A stretch of 11,354 nt of DNA from JBCBWG01 sp964579305 (GTDB lineage Bacteria > Pseudomonadota > Alphaproteobacteria > Rhizobiales > Hyphomicrobiaceae), in contig CAZOGY010000116.1 in the NCBI GenBank assembly GCA_964579305.1, positions 1-11,354 on the forward strand, read 5' to 3'. Shown here one piece after another: positions 5,343 through 11,354 of this stretch. The position numbers and the translations under genes are program-made. A model generated the notes under the pieces. It worked only from the letters and a program-made list of their open reading frames with translations. It was not told the DNA's origin and made no database searches. Each line of letters starts with the position of its first letter. The stretch's first letter is position 1.

Positions 5343-6950
5343 TCAAACCGCGCTCGCGCTGTCATTGACTTCAATCATACTCAAGAGGGTTTCCAGACGG
5401 TCTGCTTCGTGTGCCGGCTTATCCCAACGGATTCGATGAATCCGCGGGAAACGCATCGCAACGCCCGACTTGTGCCGTGTGGACGTTTGCGCCGCATCGA
5501 ACGCGATTTCCAGAACAAGCGCCTGCGATACCGCGCGCACCGGCCCATACCGGTCAACCGTATTGTTGCGCACCCATCGATCGAGCTTCCGCAGTTCCTC
5601 GTCGGTAAAGCCCGAATAAGCCTTTCCAACGGGCACCAGTTCGTGTGCCCCGTCTTCGCCCGTGCGCCAGGCACCAAACGTGAAATCGGAATAGTAAGAC
5701 GAGCGTCGGCCCGAGCCGCGCTGAGCATACATCATCACGCAATCCAGCGTCAGCGGCGCGCGCTTCCACTTGAACCAATGCCCTTTCGGCCGGCCCGGCA
5801 AATAGGGGCTCTTGCGATGCTTCAACATCAGCCCTTCAATACCGATGCCGCGCGTGCCATCCCACAGCGCACGCAACGCATCTTTCGAAGTGATCGTGAG
5901 CCGTTCGGATACATCGGTGCGCGGCGGCCGAACGCGCGCGTGCCACGCGATCAAAGCCTCCCTGCGTTCCAGCGTCGACAGTTTGCGCAGATCAACGCCA
6001 TCAATCATCAGCGCATCATAAAGCCGGACGAAAGCGGGGTATGTCGCCATCATTTTTGGTGTGACGGCTTTCCGGTTCAGCCGCTGCTGAAGATCATTGA
6101 ATGGCGCGACCGATCCATCGCGCACGATCAGCAGTTCTCCGTCGAGCACGGCATCACACGACAGCCCTTGCAGGACGTCGGGAAAACTGCGGCCGATGTC
6201 ATCGCCGGTTCGCGAATAAAGGCGGACATCATCGCCAGCCGCCGCGATTTGTACGCGGATGCCATCCCACTTCCACTCGATCAAGTAATCGGCGACGTCC
6301 AGCCCAGTCCAGTCAGGATCCTCCAAGGGATTGGCAAGCATCAGTGGCCGGAAAACGGGGGCGCCGGCAATGTCAGGCGCCGGGCCACGCCCCTCAAGCC
6401 AAGCAAACAAGTCGCCATAGGGCGGCGCAAGGCCATGCCAGACCTCTTCGATATCATCGACGCTTCGATCAAACGTTTGCGCAAGGCCGGTCTTTGCAAG
6501 CCGCGCTGATACACCAACGCGCAACGCGCCCGTCAGCAGTTTCAACAGTGCCCATCGTTCCGTTGCATCGAGCCGATCGAGCCAGTCTTCGAGCTGAGCG
6601 CCAAGACGATTGCGGTCAATCAGCTCAAGCGCGGTAATCACATCGGAAAGCTGCGGCGCCGCCGCGCTCTCAAGCGCAGCCGGTTCCCACACAAGCGCGA
6701 CCGTCTCCGCTGTGTCGCCGACATAATCACGTGACAGCCGAAACAGCTCTGGGTCGAGCCGCTTCTCCATCAATTGCTGGATCGTGCGGCGCACTGGAAA
6801 ACTGAATGGCAAACCGTCGGTCAGCGCGGCAAGCGCCCAACCACGGTCCGGGTCCCGCGTCGCTGAAAAATAATCGGCAAGCAGTTTCAGCTTGGCATTG
6901 CGGCCTGGCGTGTAGACCAGACGATCAAGGAGTTGGGCAAACGCTCTCAT
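5343..6950 (-). CDS. ATP-dependent DNA ligase (cisplatin-damage-response / Lhr-associated type)
   Basis: Seals nicks in duplex DNA with ATP as cofactor; this bacterial family is linked to DNA damage response, and its genes sit with an MBL-fold exonuclease. At 535 residues it has the usual length. Residues 1-185 match the N-terminal DNA-binding domain. The nucleotidyltransferase core follows: motif I EWKWDGIRV with the adenylated Lys227, LYSRTGDDIGRSFPDV (244-259), DGELL (270-274) with Glu272, EGLMLKHRKSPY (372-383), and motif V WFKWKR (392-397). The OB-fold part ends with RHKSGVAMRFPRIHRIRWDK (492-511). The start codon overlaps the stop of the exonuclease gene (ATGA), with a strong Shine-Dalgarno inside that gene, so translation is coupled. 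It is not LigD: no polymerase or phosphoesterase domain is attached. The helicase gene usually found next is absent; a phasin-like gene follows instead. Confidence 0.95.
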   Translation of the reverse strand: MRAFAQLLDRLVYTPGRNAKLKLLADYFSATRDPDRGWALAALTDGLPFSFPVRRTIQQLMEKRLDPELFRLSRDYVGDTAETVALVWEPAALESAAAPQLSDVITALELIDRNRLGAQLEDWLDRLDATERWALLKLLTGALRVGVSARLAKTGLAQTFDRSVDDIEEVWHGLAPPYGDLFAWLEGRGPAPDIAGAPVFRPLMLANPLEDPDWTGLDVADYLIEWKWDGIRVQIAAAGDDVRLYSRTGDDIGRSFPDVLQGLSCDAVLDGELLIVRDGSVAPFNDLQQRLNRKAVTPKMMATYPAFVRLYDALMIDGVDLRKLSTLERREALIAWHARVRPPRTDVSERLTITSKDALRALWDGTRGIGIEGLMLKHRKSPYLPGRPKGHWFKWKRAPLTLDCVMMYAQRGSGRRSSYYSDFTFGAWRTGEDGAHELVPVGKAYSGFTDEELRKLDRWVRNNTVDRYGPVRAVSQALVLEIAFDAAQTSTRHKSGVAMRFPRIHRIRWDKPAHEADRLETLLSMIEVNDSASAV

Positions 6951-6970
6951 TCGCCCTCCTCCTCCTCGCG
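6947..6970 (-). promoter_or_regulatory. Coupled stop/start and Shine-Dalgarno of the ligase gene
   Basis: The ligase ATG (6950-6948) overlaps the exonuclease TGA (6949-6947) as ATGA. Just upstream, repeated GAG codons for the Glu run at the exonuclease C-terminus give a (GAG)n-GG purine tract, a near-perfect ribosome binding site at several registers. Terminating ribosomes could restart on the ligase gene, keeping the two enzymes in fixed ratio. Confidence 0.8.
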
Positions 6971-8032
6971 TCCCACAAGCCGCAGCGCCCGTCCGCGTAG
7001 GCCCATCAGACCCAATTGATGAACGAGAGCCTCTTCCCGGCCGTGAGTGACCCAGACTTCGTGAGCCCCGGTCTCAGCGATTGTCGCAATCAATTCAGGC
7101 CAGTCGACGTGGTCAGAGACGATCATGGGCAGTTCCACCCCGCGCTGGCGAGCGCGCCCACGCACCCGCATCCACCCCGAGGCAAAGGCCGTCAGCGGCT
7201 CTTGCAGCCGCCGCGACCAGGTCGTTTGCAAGGCTGACGGCGGGCACATCGCGATCTCGCCGGGCAGCTTGGTGTCGGCCTCGCTCACCGGCCGCAGATC
7301 GCCAAGCGCAATCCCCAGATCGGAATAAAGATCGCAGACCGACATCAATGCGCCGTGCAGCCAGATCGGGCGGTCGTAGCCGGCATCGCGCAAAAGCCTG
7401 ATCAGCCGCTGGCATTTGCCGAGGCCATAAACCCCGACGAGATGCGTCCGTTCCGGAAAGTCAGCCAGCGAACGAAGCAGCTTGGCGACCTCGCCTGCGG
7501 CATCGCCATGCTTGAAGACAGGCAAGCCGAACGTGGCTTCGGTGACGAACAGATCGCAAGGCACCAACTCGAAAGCAGCGCACGTGGGGTCCGCTTGCCG
7601 CTTGTAATCACCCGACACGACGGCGCGCTGGCCACCGTACTCCATCACCACTTGCGCGCTGCCCAGGATATGGCCAGCCGGCGCAAGCCACACCGTAACG
7701 TCGCCGATCTCGAGCATTTCGCCATAAGCCAAGGCCTGAAAGCCACTCGCGCAGGCCGCCCCCATGCGCACTTGCATGACCGCGATCGTCTCCGGTGTCG
7801 CAAGGACTGCGCCGTGCCCGGGGCGCGCGTGGTCGGCGTGTCCGTGCGTGATGATCGCCTTCTCGACGGCTACGTGAGGGTCGATGAAGAACTGACCCGG
7901 CGCGCAGTAGAGCCCTTGCGCTGTGGGATAAAGCCACGCCTCAAACCGGCTCGGCACCGTGGTCGCGTCCGCGCCGACAGGCATTGGATCTGCAGGTCCG
8001 GTGTCGGCTCGACCGTCTTCGCTCGGGCTCAT
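6947..8032 (-). CDS. Ligase-associated MBL-fold DNA exonuclease
   Basis: Member of the metallo-beta-lactamase-fold nucleases (SNM1/Artemis and CPSF-73-like) encoded next to bacterial ATP-dependent ligases and thought to trim DNA ends before sealing. The metal site is visible: THGHADH (62-68, H-x-H-x-D-H), AGHILGSAQ with His121, SGDYKRQADPT with Asp142, and SDHVDWPEL with His308 near the C-terminus. TEATFGLPVF (164-173) is also typical. The ATG at 8032 gives 361 residues and has GGAG 8 bases upstream; an internal ATG at 7984 would give 345 residues, closer to the family's usual start, and a TTG at 8125 is unlikely. The first 30 residues are acidic and Pro-rich with no similarity I recognise. 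The C-terminus is EEEEGE, and its codons supply the Shine-Dalgarno for the overlapping ligase gene. Confidence 0.94.
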   Translation of the reverse strand: MSPSEDGRADTGPADPMPVGADATTVPSRFEAWLYPTAQGLYCAPGQFFIDPHVAVEKAIITHGHADHARPGHGAVLATPETIAVMQVRMGAACASGFQALAYGEMLEIGDVTVWLAPAGHILGSAQVVMEYGGQRAVVSGDYKRQADPTCAAFELVPCDLFVTEATFGLPVFKHGDAAGEVAKLLRSLADFPERTHLVGVYGLGKCQRLIRLLRDAGYDRPIWLHGALMSVCDLYSDLGIALGDLRPVSEADTKLPGEIAMCPPSALQTTWSRRLQEPLTAFASGWMRVRGRARQRGVELPMIVSDHVDWPELIATIAETGAHEVWVTHGREEALVHQLGLMGLRGRALRLVGREEEEGE

Positions 8033-8116
8033 GACCGGCTCCAAGCGCGGCCTACGAAGTCTGTGGATTGCGCCGCGAAACGCGAACGACCATGGCAATC
8101 CAGCAACAGCGTAGCA

Positions 8117-8131
8117 GTCTGACAATCAGAC
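8117..8131. promoter_or_regulatory. Palindrome between the exonuclease gene and bcsS
   Basis: GTCTGA-CAA-TCAGAC is a perfect 6-bp inverted repeat with a 3-base centre, in the 195-bp divergent gap, 85 bases from the exonuclease start and 96 bases from the bcsS start. Its size suits a dimeric regulator. It does not match the alphaproteobacterial SOS box (GTTC-N7-GTTC), which I did not find in this gap. Confidence 0.35.
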
Positions 8132-8227
8132 CTGTCATACTCCGTTGACTCATACAAACGATGTAGGTTGGTTAATTCAAACAAGAGCATTGCTCGCGTC
8201 GTTCTCTGCGTATTTCGGGAGTCCGGT

Positions 8228-8998
8228 ATGTTTCGCGTCGGACGCACCATCACGTTGTCATTTTATGCGGTTGCCGCCTGTATTGTCGGCGCGATCCCCG
8301 TATCGGCGGGTGATCCCGGCCAGCACGGCGCAACCGCGCCGACGCGACCGGACCGGCTGGAGGCGTGGTTTGGCGTCACCGCACTGCCGGGAAGTTGGTC
8401 CACGTATAATGGCGTAACGCTGAGCCCCGGCGGATCGATCAGCCAGGACGGCTTGCGCATTCGGATCGTTGGCGGTCATGGCACTTACGATTACGACGCG
8501 ACGGCTGATGGCCGCCGCACGCGGCGTACGACCGCCTACACCTTTGGCGATGTCCTGGTTGGCTTCCAAAAACAGTTTGGCGTGATGACAGCGAAGGTCT
8601 TTGCTGGCGGCACGGTCAATACGCAAACGGTAGAGCCGCGCGATCCCGCAACCGACAATCTCAGCGAATATGGCGTCAAGGGCGCGCTTGAGACCTGGTT
8701 CAACCTTGGCACCCACAGCTTTGCCAAGGTTGACGTCAACGCCGGATACTACTTCGATCAGGCCGAAGCCTTCGAGGATGTCACGGTCCGCGCCGCGACC
8801 GGCATGCGCGTCCTGCCAAATTGGCAAACGGGTGTCGAAGGCGGCTATCTCGTCAAACGCCAATACGAGGCGGTCGAAGGCGGCCTGTTTGCACGATACT
8901 TTTGGGCAGGTACAGCACTGACGGTATCTGGCGGCGTCAGTCATGATGAGACGGAAACCGGCGGCTATGCGCGGGCATCGTTCTACTTGAAATACTGA
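8228..8998 (+). CDS. bcsS: Cellulose biosynthesis protein BcsS family
   Basis: BcsS proteins are poorly characterised exported proteins, probably outer-membrane beta-barrels, named for links to cellulose synthesis clusters in alphaproteobacteria. The 256-residue product has a signal peptide (hydrophobic core about 9-24, cleavage near SAG at 26-28). The family pattern is visible: LEAWFGVTALPGSW (44-57), a Gly-rich SPGGSISQDGLRIRIVGGHG run (66-85), FGDVLVGFQKQFG (106-118), YGVKGALETWFNL (148-160), and alternating aromatic strands to the terminal SFYLKY, which ends in an aromatic residue as barrels do. The ATG at 8228 has GGGAG 7 bases upstream and gives the signal peptide; a TTG at 8168 is in frame but unlikely. 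No bcsA, bcsB or other cellulose gene lies within the window, so the gene is an orphan here. It is divergent from the exonuclease-ligase pair. Confidence 0.8.
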   Translation: MFRVGRTITLSFYAVAACIVGAIPVSAGDPGQHGATAPTRPDRLEAWFGVTALPGSWSTYNGVTLSPGGSISQDGLRIRIVGGHGTYDYDATADGRRTRRTTAYTFGDVLVGFQKQFGVMTAKVFAGGTVNTQTVEPRDPATDNLSEYGVKGALETWFNLGTHSFAKVDVNAGYYFDQAEAFEDVTVRAATGMRVLPNWQTGVEGGYLVKRQYEAVEGGLFARYFWAGTALTVSGGVSHDETETGGYARASFYLKY

Positions 8999-9071
8999 AT
9001 GGGTGGCAGCGGTCGCACCGCGCGATCAGCCAAAATGCATTGCAGCATGCCGTATAGACTTTGCGCCGCGA

Positions 9072-9151
9072 CCACCAATCGTGGCATGGCAGTCTCACGT
9101 TGGCATCGCGGACGGCTGCTCAGCGGGTTCGCATGACGCCACGATTGGAGG
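9072..9151 (+). promoter_or_regulatory. Long inverted repeat that would cover the usp ribosome binding site
   Basis: CCAATCGTGGC (9075-9085) is exactly complementary, in reverse, to GCCACGATTGG (9138-9148), an 11-bp perfect stem closing a 52-base loop. After one A-A mismatch, CC at 9072-9073 can also pair with GG at 9150-9151. The 3' arm contains the GGAGG (9147-9151) that serves as Shine-Dalgarno for the ATG at 9160. If transcribed, the leader could fold so that this site is hidden. Folding is inferred by eye, not computed. Confidence 0.45.
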
Positions 9152-9159
9152 GCGGCGCA

Positions 9160-9981
9160 ATGAAAACCATCTTGGTCCCGTGCGAAGATCATCAGCGCAC
9201 ACCCGGCATGCTGCGGTTGGCACATGGTTTTGCCGTACACTTTCAGGCCAGCGTAGACGCGGTCGCGCTGCGCCTGCCGCGGTATCAGGCCGTGGGTGCC
9301 GAACCGATTGTCGCCGTCGCGATCCCGCCATTGGCCGAGGATGAGCGTGAGTCCCTCGCCAAGGCCCGCACGCTGTTTGACGACGTCACCCGCGACTTTC
9401 CTGACGCCGCCGCACGCCTGCGTTGGCGCGGCGGCGATGCGGTCGATGATCAAGAGCTCGGCGCGCTCGCCCGCGTTTACGATTGCACGGTGATCGCGCG
9501 CCCCGACCAGCCCGGCGACGGCGCGCGCATGACGACACTGGAGGCCGTGCTATTTGAAAGCGGCCGCCCGATCCTGCTGGCCCCGCCCAATCGCTTCGAC
9601 GGCCCGATCGCCAAGCACGTCGTGATGTCATGGAACCAAAGCACTGAAGGCGCACGGACGCTGGCCGCTGCAATGCCCATTCTGGCGGCAGCGGAAACCG
9701 TGACGATTTTGACAATCGAAGGGGCCACAGTGCCCGGCCCGTCCGGCGCTCAGGTGAAAGATTATCTCGCCGCGCACGGCATTTCCGCAAACCATGTGAA
9801 CGAGGCGCCGCGCGAACGCCTCAGCCCCGGAGCCGCAATCCTGGAGCGCACGAAGTTGCTTGGCGGCGATCTCCTGATAAAATCAGCGTACACTCAGAGC
9901 CGCTTGCGCCAGATGATATTCGGCGGCGCAACAAGCCATATCTTGGGCCATGCCGACATTCCGGTTCTGATGGCAAACTGA
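9160..9981 (+). CDS. Universal stress protein, two-domain form
   Basis: Member of the UspA superfamily, cytoplasmic proteins linked to survival under stress. The 273-residue product fits two UspA-like halves: an N-terminal one starting MKTILVPCED and reaching RPILLAPPN (136-144), and a second starting KHVVMSWNQS (152-161) and ending IFGGATSHILGHADIPVLMAN (253-273). The end is the classic last strand and helix of the fold. The nucleotide-binding pattern G-x2-G-x9-G-(S/T) is changed: the place of the usual GAYG is SAYT (242-245), while the later GGAT remains, so ATP binding is doubtful. The ATG at 9160 has GGAGGG 7-8 bases upstream and replaces longer in-frame starts. It follows bcsS by 161 bp and precedes an SRPBCC gene by 153 bp, so it is probably its own unit. 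The leader has a possible regulatory fold. Confidence 0.9.
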   Translation: MKTILVPCEDHQRTPGMLRLAHGFAVHFQASVDAVALRLPRYQAVGAEPIVAVAIPPLAEDERESLAKARTLFDDVTRDFPDAAARLRWRGGDAVDDQELGALARVYDCTVIARPDQPGDGARMTTLEAVLFESGRPILLAPPNRFDGPIAKHVVMSWNQSTEGARTLAAAMPILAAAETVTILTIEGATVPGPSGAQVKDYLAAHGISANHVNEAPRERLSPGAAILERTKLLGGDLLIKSAYTQSRLRQMIFGGATSHILGHADIPVLMAN

Positions 9982-10003
9982 ACAACGGCATCGCATCATG
10001 CCC

Positions 10004-10017
10004 TGCGTGGCCACGCA
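10004..10017. promoter_or_regulatory. 14-bp perfect palindrome between usp and the SRPBCC gene
   Basis: TGCGTGGCCACGCA reads the same on both strands. It lies 22 bases after the usp stop codon and 117 bases before the SRPBCC start. With no natural loop and no U-tract it is a better candidate for a dimeric DNA-binding protein site than for a terminator. Confidence 0.35.
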
Positions 10018-10134
10018 TGCACCAAATCGCTGACGCGGCGACACAAAATCGCAAAACGGATGCGCGACCTTGTCTCAAGCGTGGATCGATCAACATCGCG
10101 CTCGAGGTTGAGATCGTTTGGTGGAGCTTTGCGA

Positions 10135-10812
10135 ATGGATGAGGATACGCCAACGCCGACAGACCCAACCGACGGACCAACGGCTGACGCCACAGGCAAC
10201 GCCGACGTCACGTCCGCCGCACAACAGTGGCTGGTCGAAGCACGCCGCCGTGTCACCGAAAACCCTGGTCTGGAGGTGATGGCCCGCGAGACGTTCGTCG
10301 TGGCCCACCCGCCGGAAACGGTTTGGCAGGTCATCAATTCCGTTGCGCATTGGCAGGCCGACGCCTTTCACAATGAAATCGTCGAGGCGCACGATCTGGG
10401 GCGGGCCGGCAGCTACTTTGAGATGCGGCACACCAACCACCCGATCATTCCTTGGCCGATGGAAGACCAGAAATTCATGGGCGTGATCACGGATTGGGAG
10501 CCCGGCGTTCGCCAGTCGGTCGCCGAACTGAACCTTTCGGACGCCTCAGGCCCAAAGCGCACGCCCGATCACCAGCAGATCATCGAACTCACTCCGGTCG
10601 ATGGAATGGCCACACGGGTCACATATTCGGTCGCGACCGTACGCATCGCCGGGCTTAATCCCATCGTCCGCTTCTTTTTCCGACCGTGGGCGCGGTACCA
10701 GCTCCGCCGCGCGATCGATAAGAAGCGCGCGCACATTATGAGTGACCTGGCCGCTCTTCCTTCAGATACCGCGAAGGGCGCAAACACAGCCCGCCCCGGA
10801 ACGCCAGCGTGA
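10135..10812 (+). CDS. SRPBCC (START/Bet v1-like) family protein
   Basis: Soluble helix-grip protein of the SRPBCC superfamily, whose members bind hydrophobic ligands in a deep pocket; the ligand here is unknown. Of 225 residues, about 50-210 form the domain: MARETFVVAHPPETVWQVIN (49-68) is the usual first strand and helix with the 'P-x-x-V-W' pattern, GSYFEMRH (92-99) and FMGVITDWEPGVRQSV (114-129) are middle strands, and RFFFRPWARYQLRRAIDKKR (179-198) starts the long C-terminal helix. The first 25 residues are Asp/Thr/Pro-rich and probably disordered, as is the Ala/Thr/Pro-rich C-terminal tail. The ATG at 10135 has GGTGGAG about 8 bases upstream; the frame is open 25 codons further without similarity. 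No partner gene (for example CO dehydrogenase or polyketide genes) is adjacent, so a precise role cannot be assigned. Confidence 0.8.
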   Translation: MDEDTPTPTDPTDGPTADATGNADVTSAAQQWLVEARRRVTENPGLEVMARETFVVAHPPETVWQVINSVAHWQADAFHNEIVEAHDLGRAGSYFEMRHTNHPIIPWPMEDQKFMGVITDWEPGVRQSVAELNLSDASGPKRTPDHQQIIELTPVDGMATRVTYSVATVRIAGLNPIVRFFFRPWARYQLRRAIDKKRAHIMSDLAALPSDTAKGANTARPGTPA

Positions 10813-10929
10813 TCTGCTATTGAGCCGATCAGCCTTGAAACATCGCGACACACTGAACTTGAGCAATCGGCTTGGGCACAAGTAAGCCCACGCAATCAGA
10901 ACAAAAAAGACTGAGTATGCCGAGACGTC

Positions 10930-10999
10930 GCCCTGATCGGTTATGCCTGGGCCGTGATCGGTTCTGGGCCTTGATCGGTTTTCGGCCGTGATCGGGTGT
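10930..10999. repeat. Short direct repeats with TGATCGG core
   Basis: Four copies of TGATCGG(T/G)T start at 10934, 10955, 10972 and 10989. The last three share a 17-bp period and an upstream GGCC (GGCC-N-TGATCGG), while the first is a partial copy at 21-bp spacing with GCCC. They lie in the 255-bp gap between the convergent SRPBCC and beta-barrel genes, right next to the barrel gene's terminator. Each core contains a GATC. They could be protein-binding sites or simply slipped-strand duplications. Confidence 0.65.
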
Positions 11000-11004
11000 G
11001 TCTG

Positions 11005-11033
11005 AAAAGCGCGGATCGCCCTGACGATCCGCG
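11005..11033 (-). terminator. Intrinsic terminator of the beta-barrel gene
   Basis: CGCGGATCG (11010-11018) and CGATCCGCG (11025-11033) form a perfect 9-bp stem with a 6-base loop. On the minus strand the stem is followed by CTTTTC, a short U-tract. It begins 34 bases after the stop codon of the beta-barrel gene, the right place for a rho-independent terminator of that gene. Confidence 0.75.
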
Positions 11034-11067
11034 TCGTTTGTCCTATCAAACGATAACCGCCAAAACC

Positions 11068-11354
11068 TTAGAAGCGATACCGCGCCGACAGCCGGCCACC
11101 GGCGGTCTGTTCGTCCTTGGAAACTTCGCCGTAGGCCGACGCACCGTATGACCATTGGCCTTTGACGTAGGACGTACCCAGCTCAAGCCCGCCGTAGACA
11201 CGGTCCTGGTCGAGTTCATACTCCGTCGTGCCAACGCGCAGATCTTGCCCGAAGTACACAAAATGCTTCAGCTTACCTTTGATGTACGGCGACATCGTTC
11301 CGCCAGCCAGGCTGTAGCGCGTGAAGACCGAGGCGGTGCCGATCAACGCAACCG
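11068..11354 (-). CDS. Outer-membrane beta-barrel protein, C-terminal end (cut by window edge)
   Basis: The last 94 codons of a larger gene that continues past the right edge; the frame has no stop up to the edge and no convincing start, so this is a fragment by position, not a broken gene. The residues alternate polar and hydrophobic/aromatic in about five to six strand-like blocks (for example SPYIKGKLKHFVYFG, VYGGLELGTSYVKG, WSYGASAYGEVS), separated by turns. The protein ends GGRLSARYRF, with a terminal Phe as the assembly signal read by the Bam complex. This fits an autotransporter beta-domain or a related barrel; the passenger or N-terminal region would decide. A terminator lies 34 bases downstream. 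Confidence 0.7.
   Translation of the reverse strand, partial: VALIGTASVFTRYSLAGGTMSPYIKGKLKHFVYFGQDLRVGTTEYELDQDRVYGGLELGTSYVKGQWSYGASAYGEVSKDEQTAGGRLSARYRF

Noticed and set aside
5409..6509. Open frame of 366 codons antisense to the ligase gene
   Set aside because: The opposite strand encodes a full ligase with all motifs; the frame is an Arg/Ile/Pro-rich shadow from a GC-rich gene.
7355..8122. Open frame of 255 codons antisense to the exonuclease gene
   Set aside because: Same reason: it is a shadow of a gene whose metal-binding motifs are all present on the other strand.
8145..8173. TTGACT box upstream of bcsS as a promoter
   Set aside because: The -35 match is good, but no acceptable -10 box lies 16-18 bases downstream.
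10823..10872. AGCCGAT/ATCGGCT inverted repeat after the SRPBCC gene as its terminator
   Set aside because: The arms are only 7 bp, 36 bases apart, and are not followed by a T-run on the plus strand.

Overview
The window looks like chromosomal DNA of an alphaproteobacterium, probably of the Hyphomicrobiales (Rhizobiales). This rests on the gene types (aa3 oxidase coxB-coxA, an IalB-family protein, an orphan BcsS, a phasin-like protein, a ligase/MBL-exonuclease pair), on high GC, and on promoter-like boxes close to the alphaproteobacterial CTTGAC-N17-CTATAT form. No transposase, integrase, tRNA, rRNA, CRISPR array or phage gene was seen, so it reads as ordinary chromosome rather than an island.

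Layout. Positions 1-1707 (minus strand) hold the 5' part of a cytochrome c oxidase operon: coxB (CuA subunit II), then the first 181 codons of coxA, which runs off the left edge. A 445-bp divergent region with a good coxB promoter candidate separates it from an IalB-family periplasmic protein (2153-2755, plus). That gene converges on an exported single-domain rhodanese (2875-3456, minus). A second divergent region leads to bioY, a biotin transporter S component (3926-4528, plus), which ends at a strong hairpin terminator shared with a convergent phasin-like gene (4718-5206, minus). Positions 5343-8032 (minus) carry a translationally coupled pair: ligase-associated MBL-fold exonuclease, then ATP-dependent DNA ligase. 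Divergent from it is bcsS (8228-8998, plus), followed by a two-domain universal stress protein (9160-9981) and an SRPBCC protein (10135-10812). The right edge holds the 3' end of an outer-membrane beta-barrel gene (minus), with an intrinsic terminator and a cluster of short direct repeats beside it.

How the genes relate. Two functional units are clear: the terminal oxidase (respiration) and the exonuclease-ligase pair (DNA repair). The ligase pair is normally seen with the Lhr-type helicase and the PdeM phosphoesterase; neither lies here. The other genes appear to be single transcription units for envelope, storage, stress and vitamin-uptake functions.

No clearly new multi-gene system was found. 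The most useful leads are a CuA-loop substitution in CoxB that removes the usual Mg/Mn-ligand glutamate, an inverted repeat that would bury the Shine-Dalgarno of the universal stress gene, a palindrome over the coxB promoter, the reduced ligase operon, and the direct repeats near 10930-10999. All calls come from reading the sequence; no database search was run.
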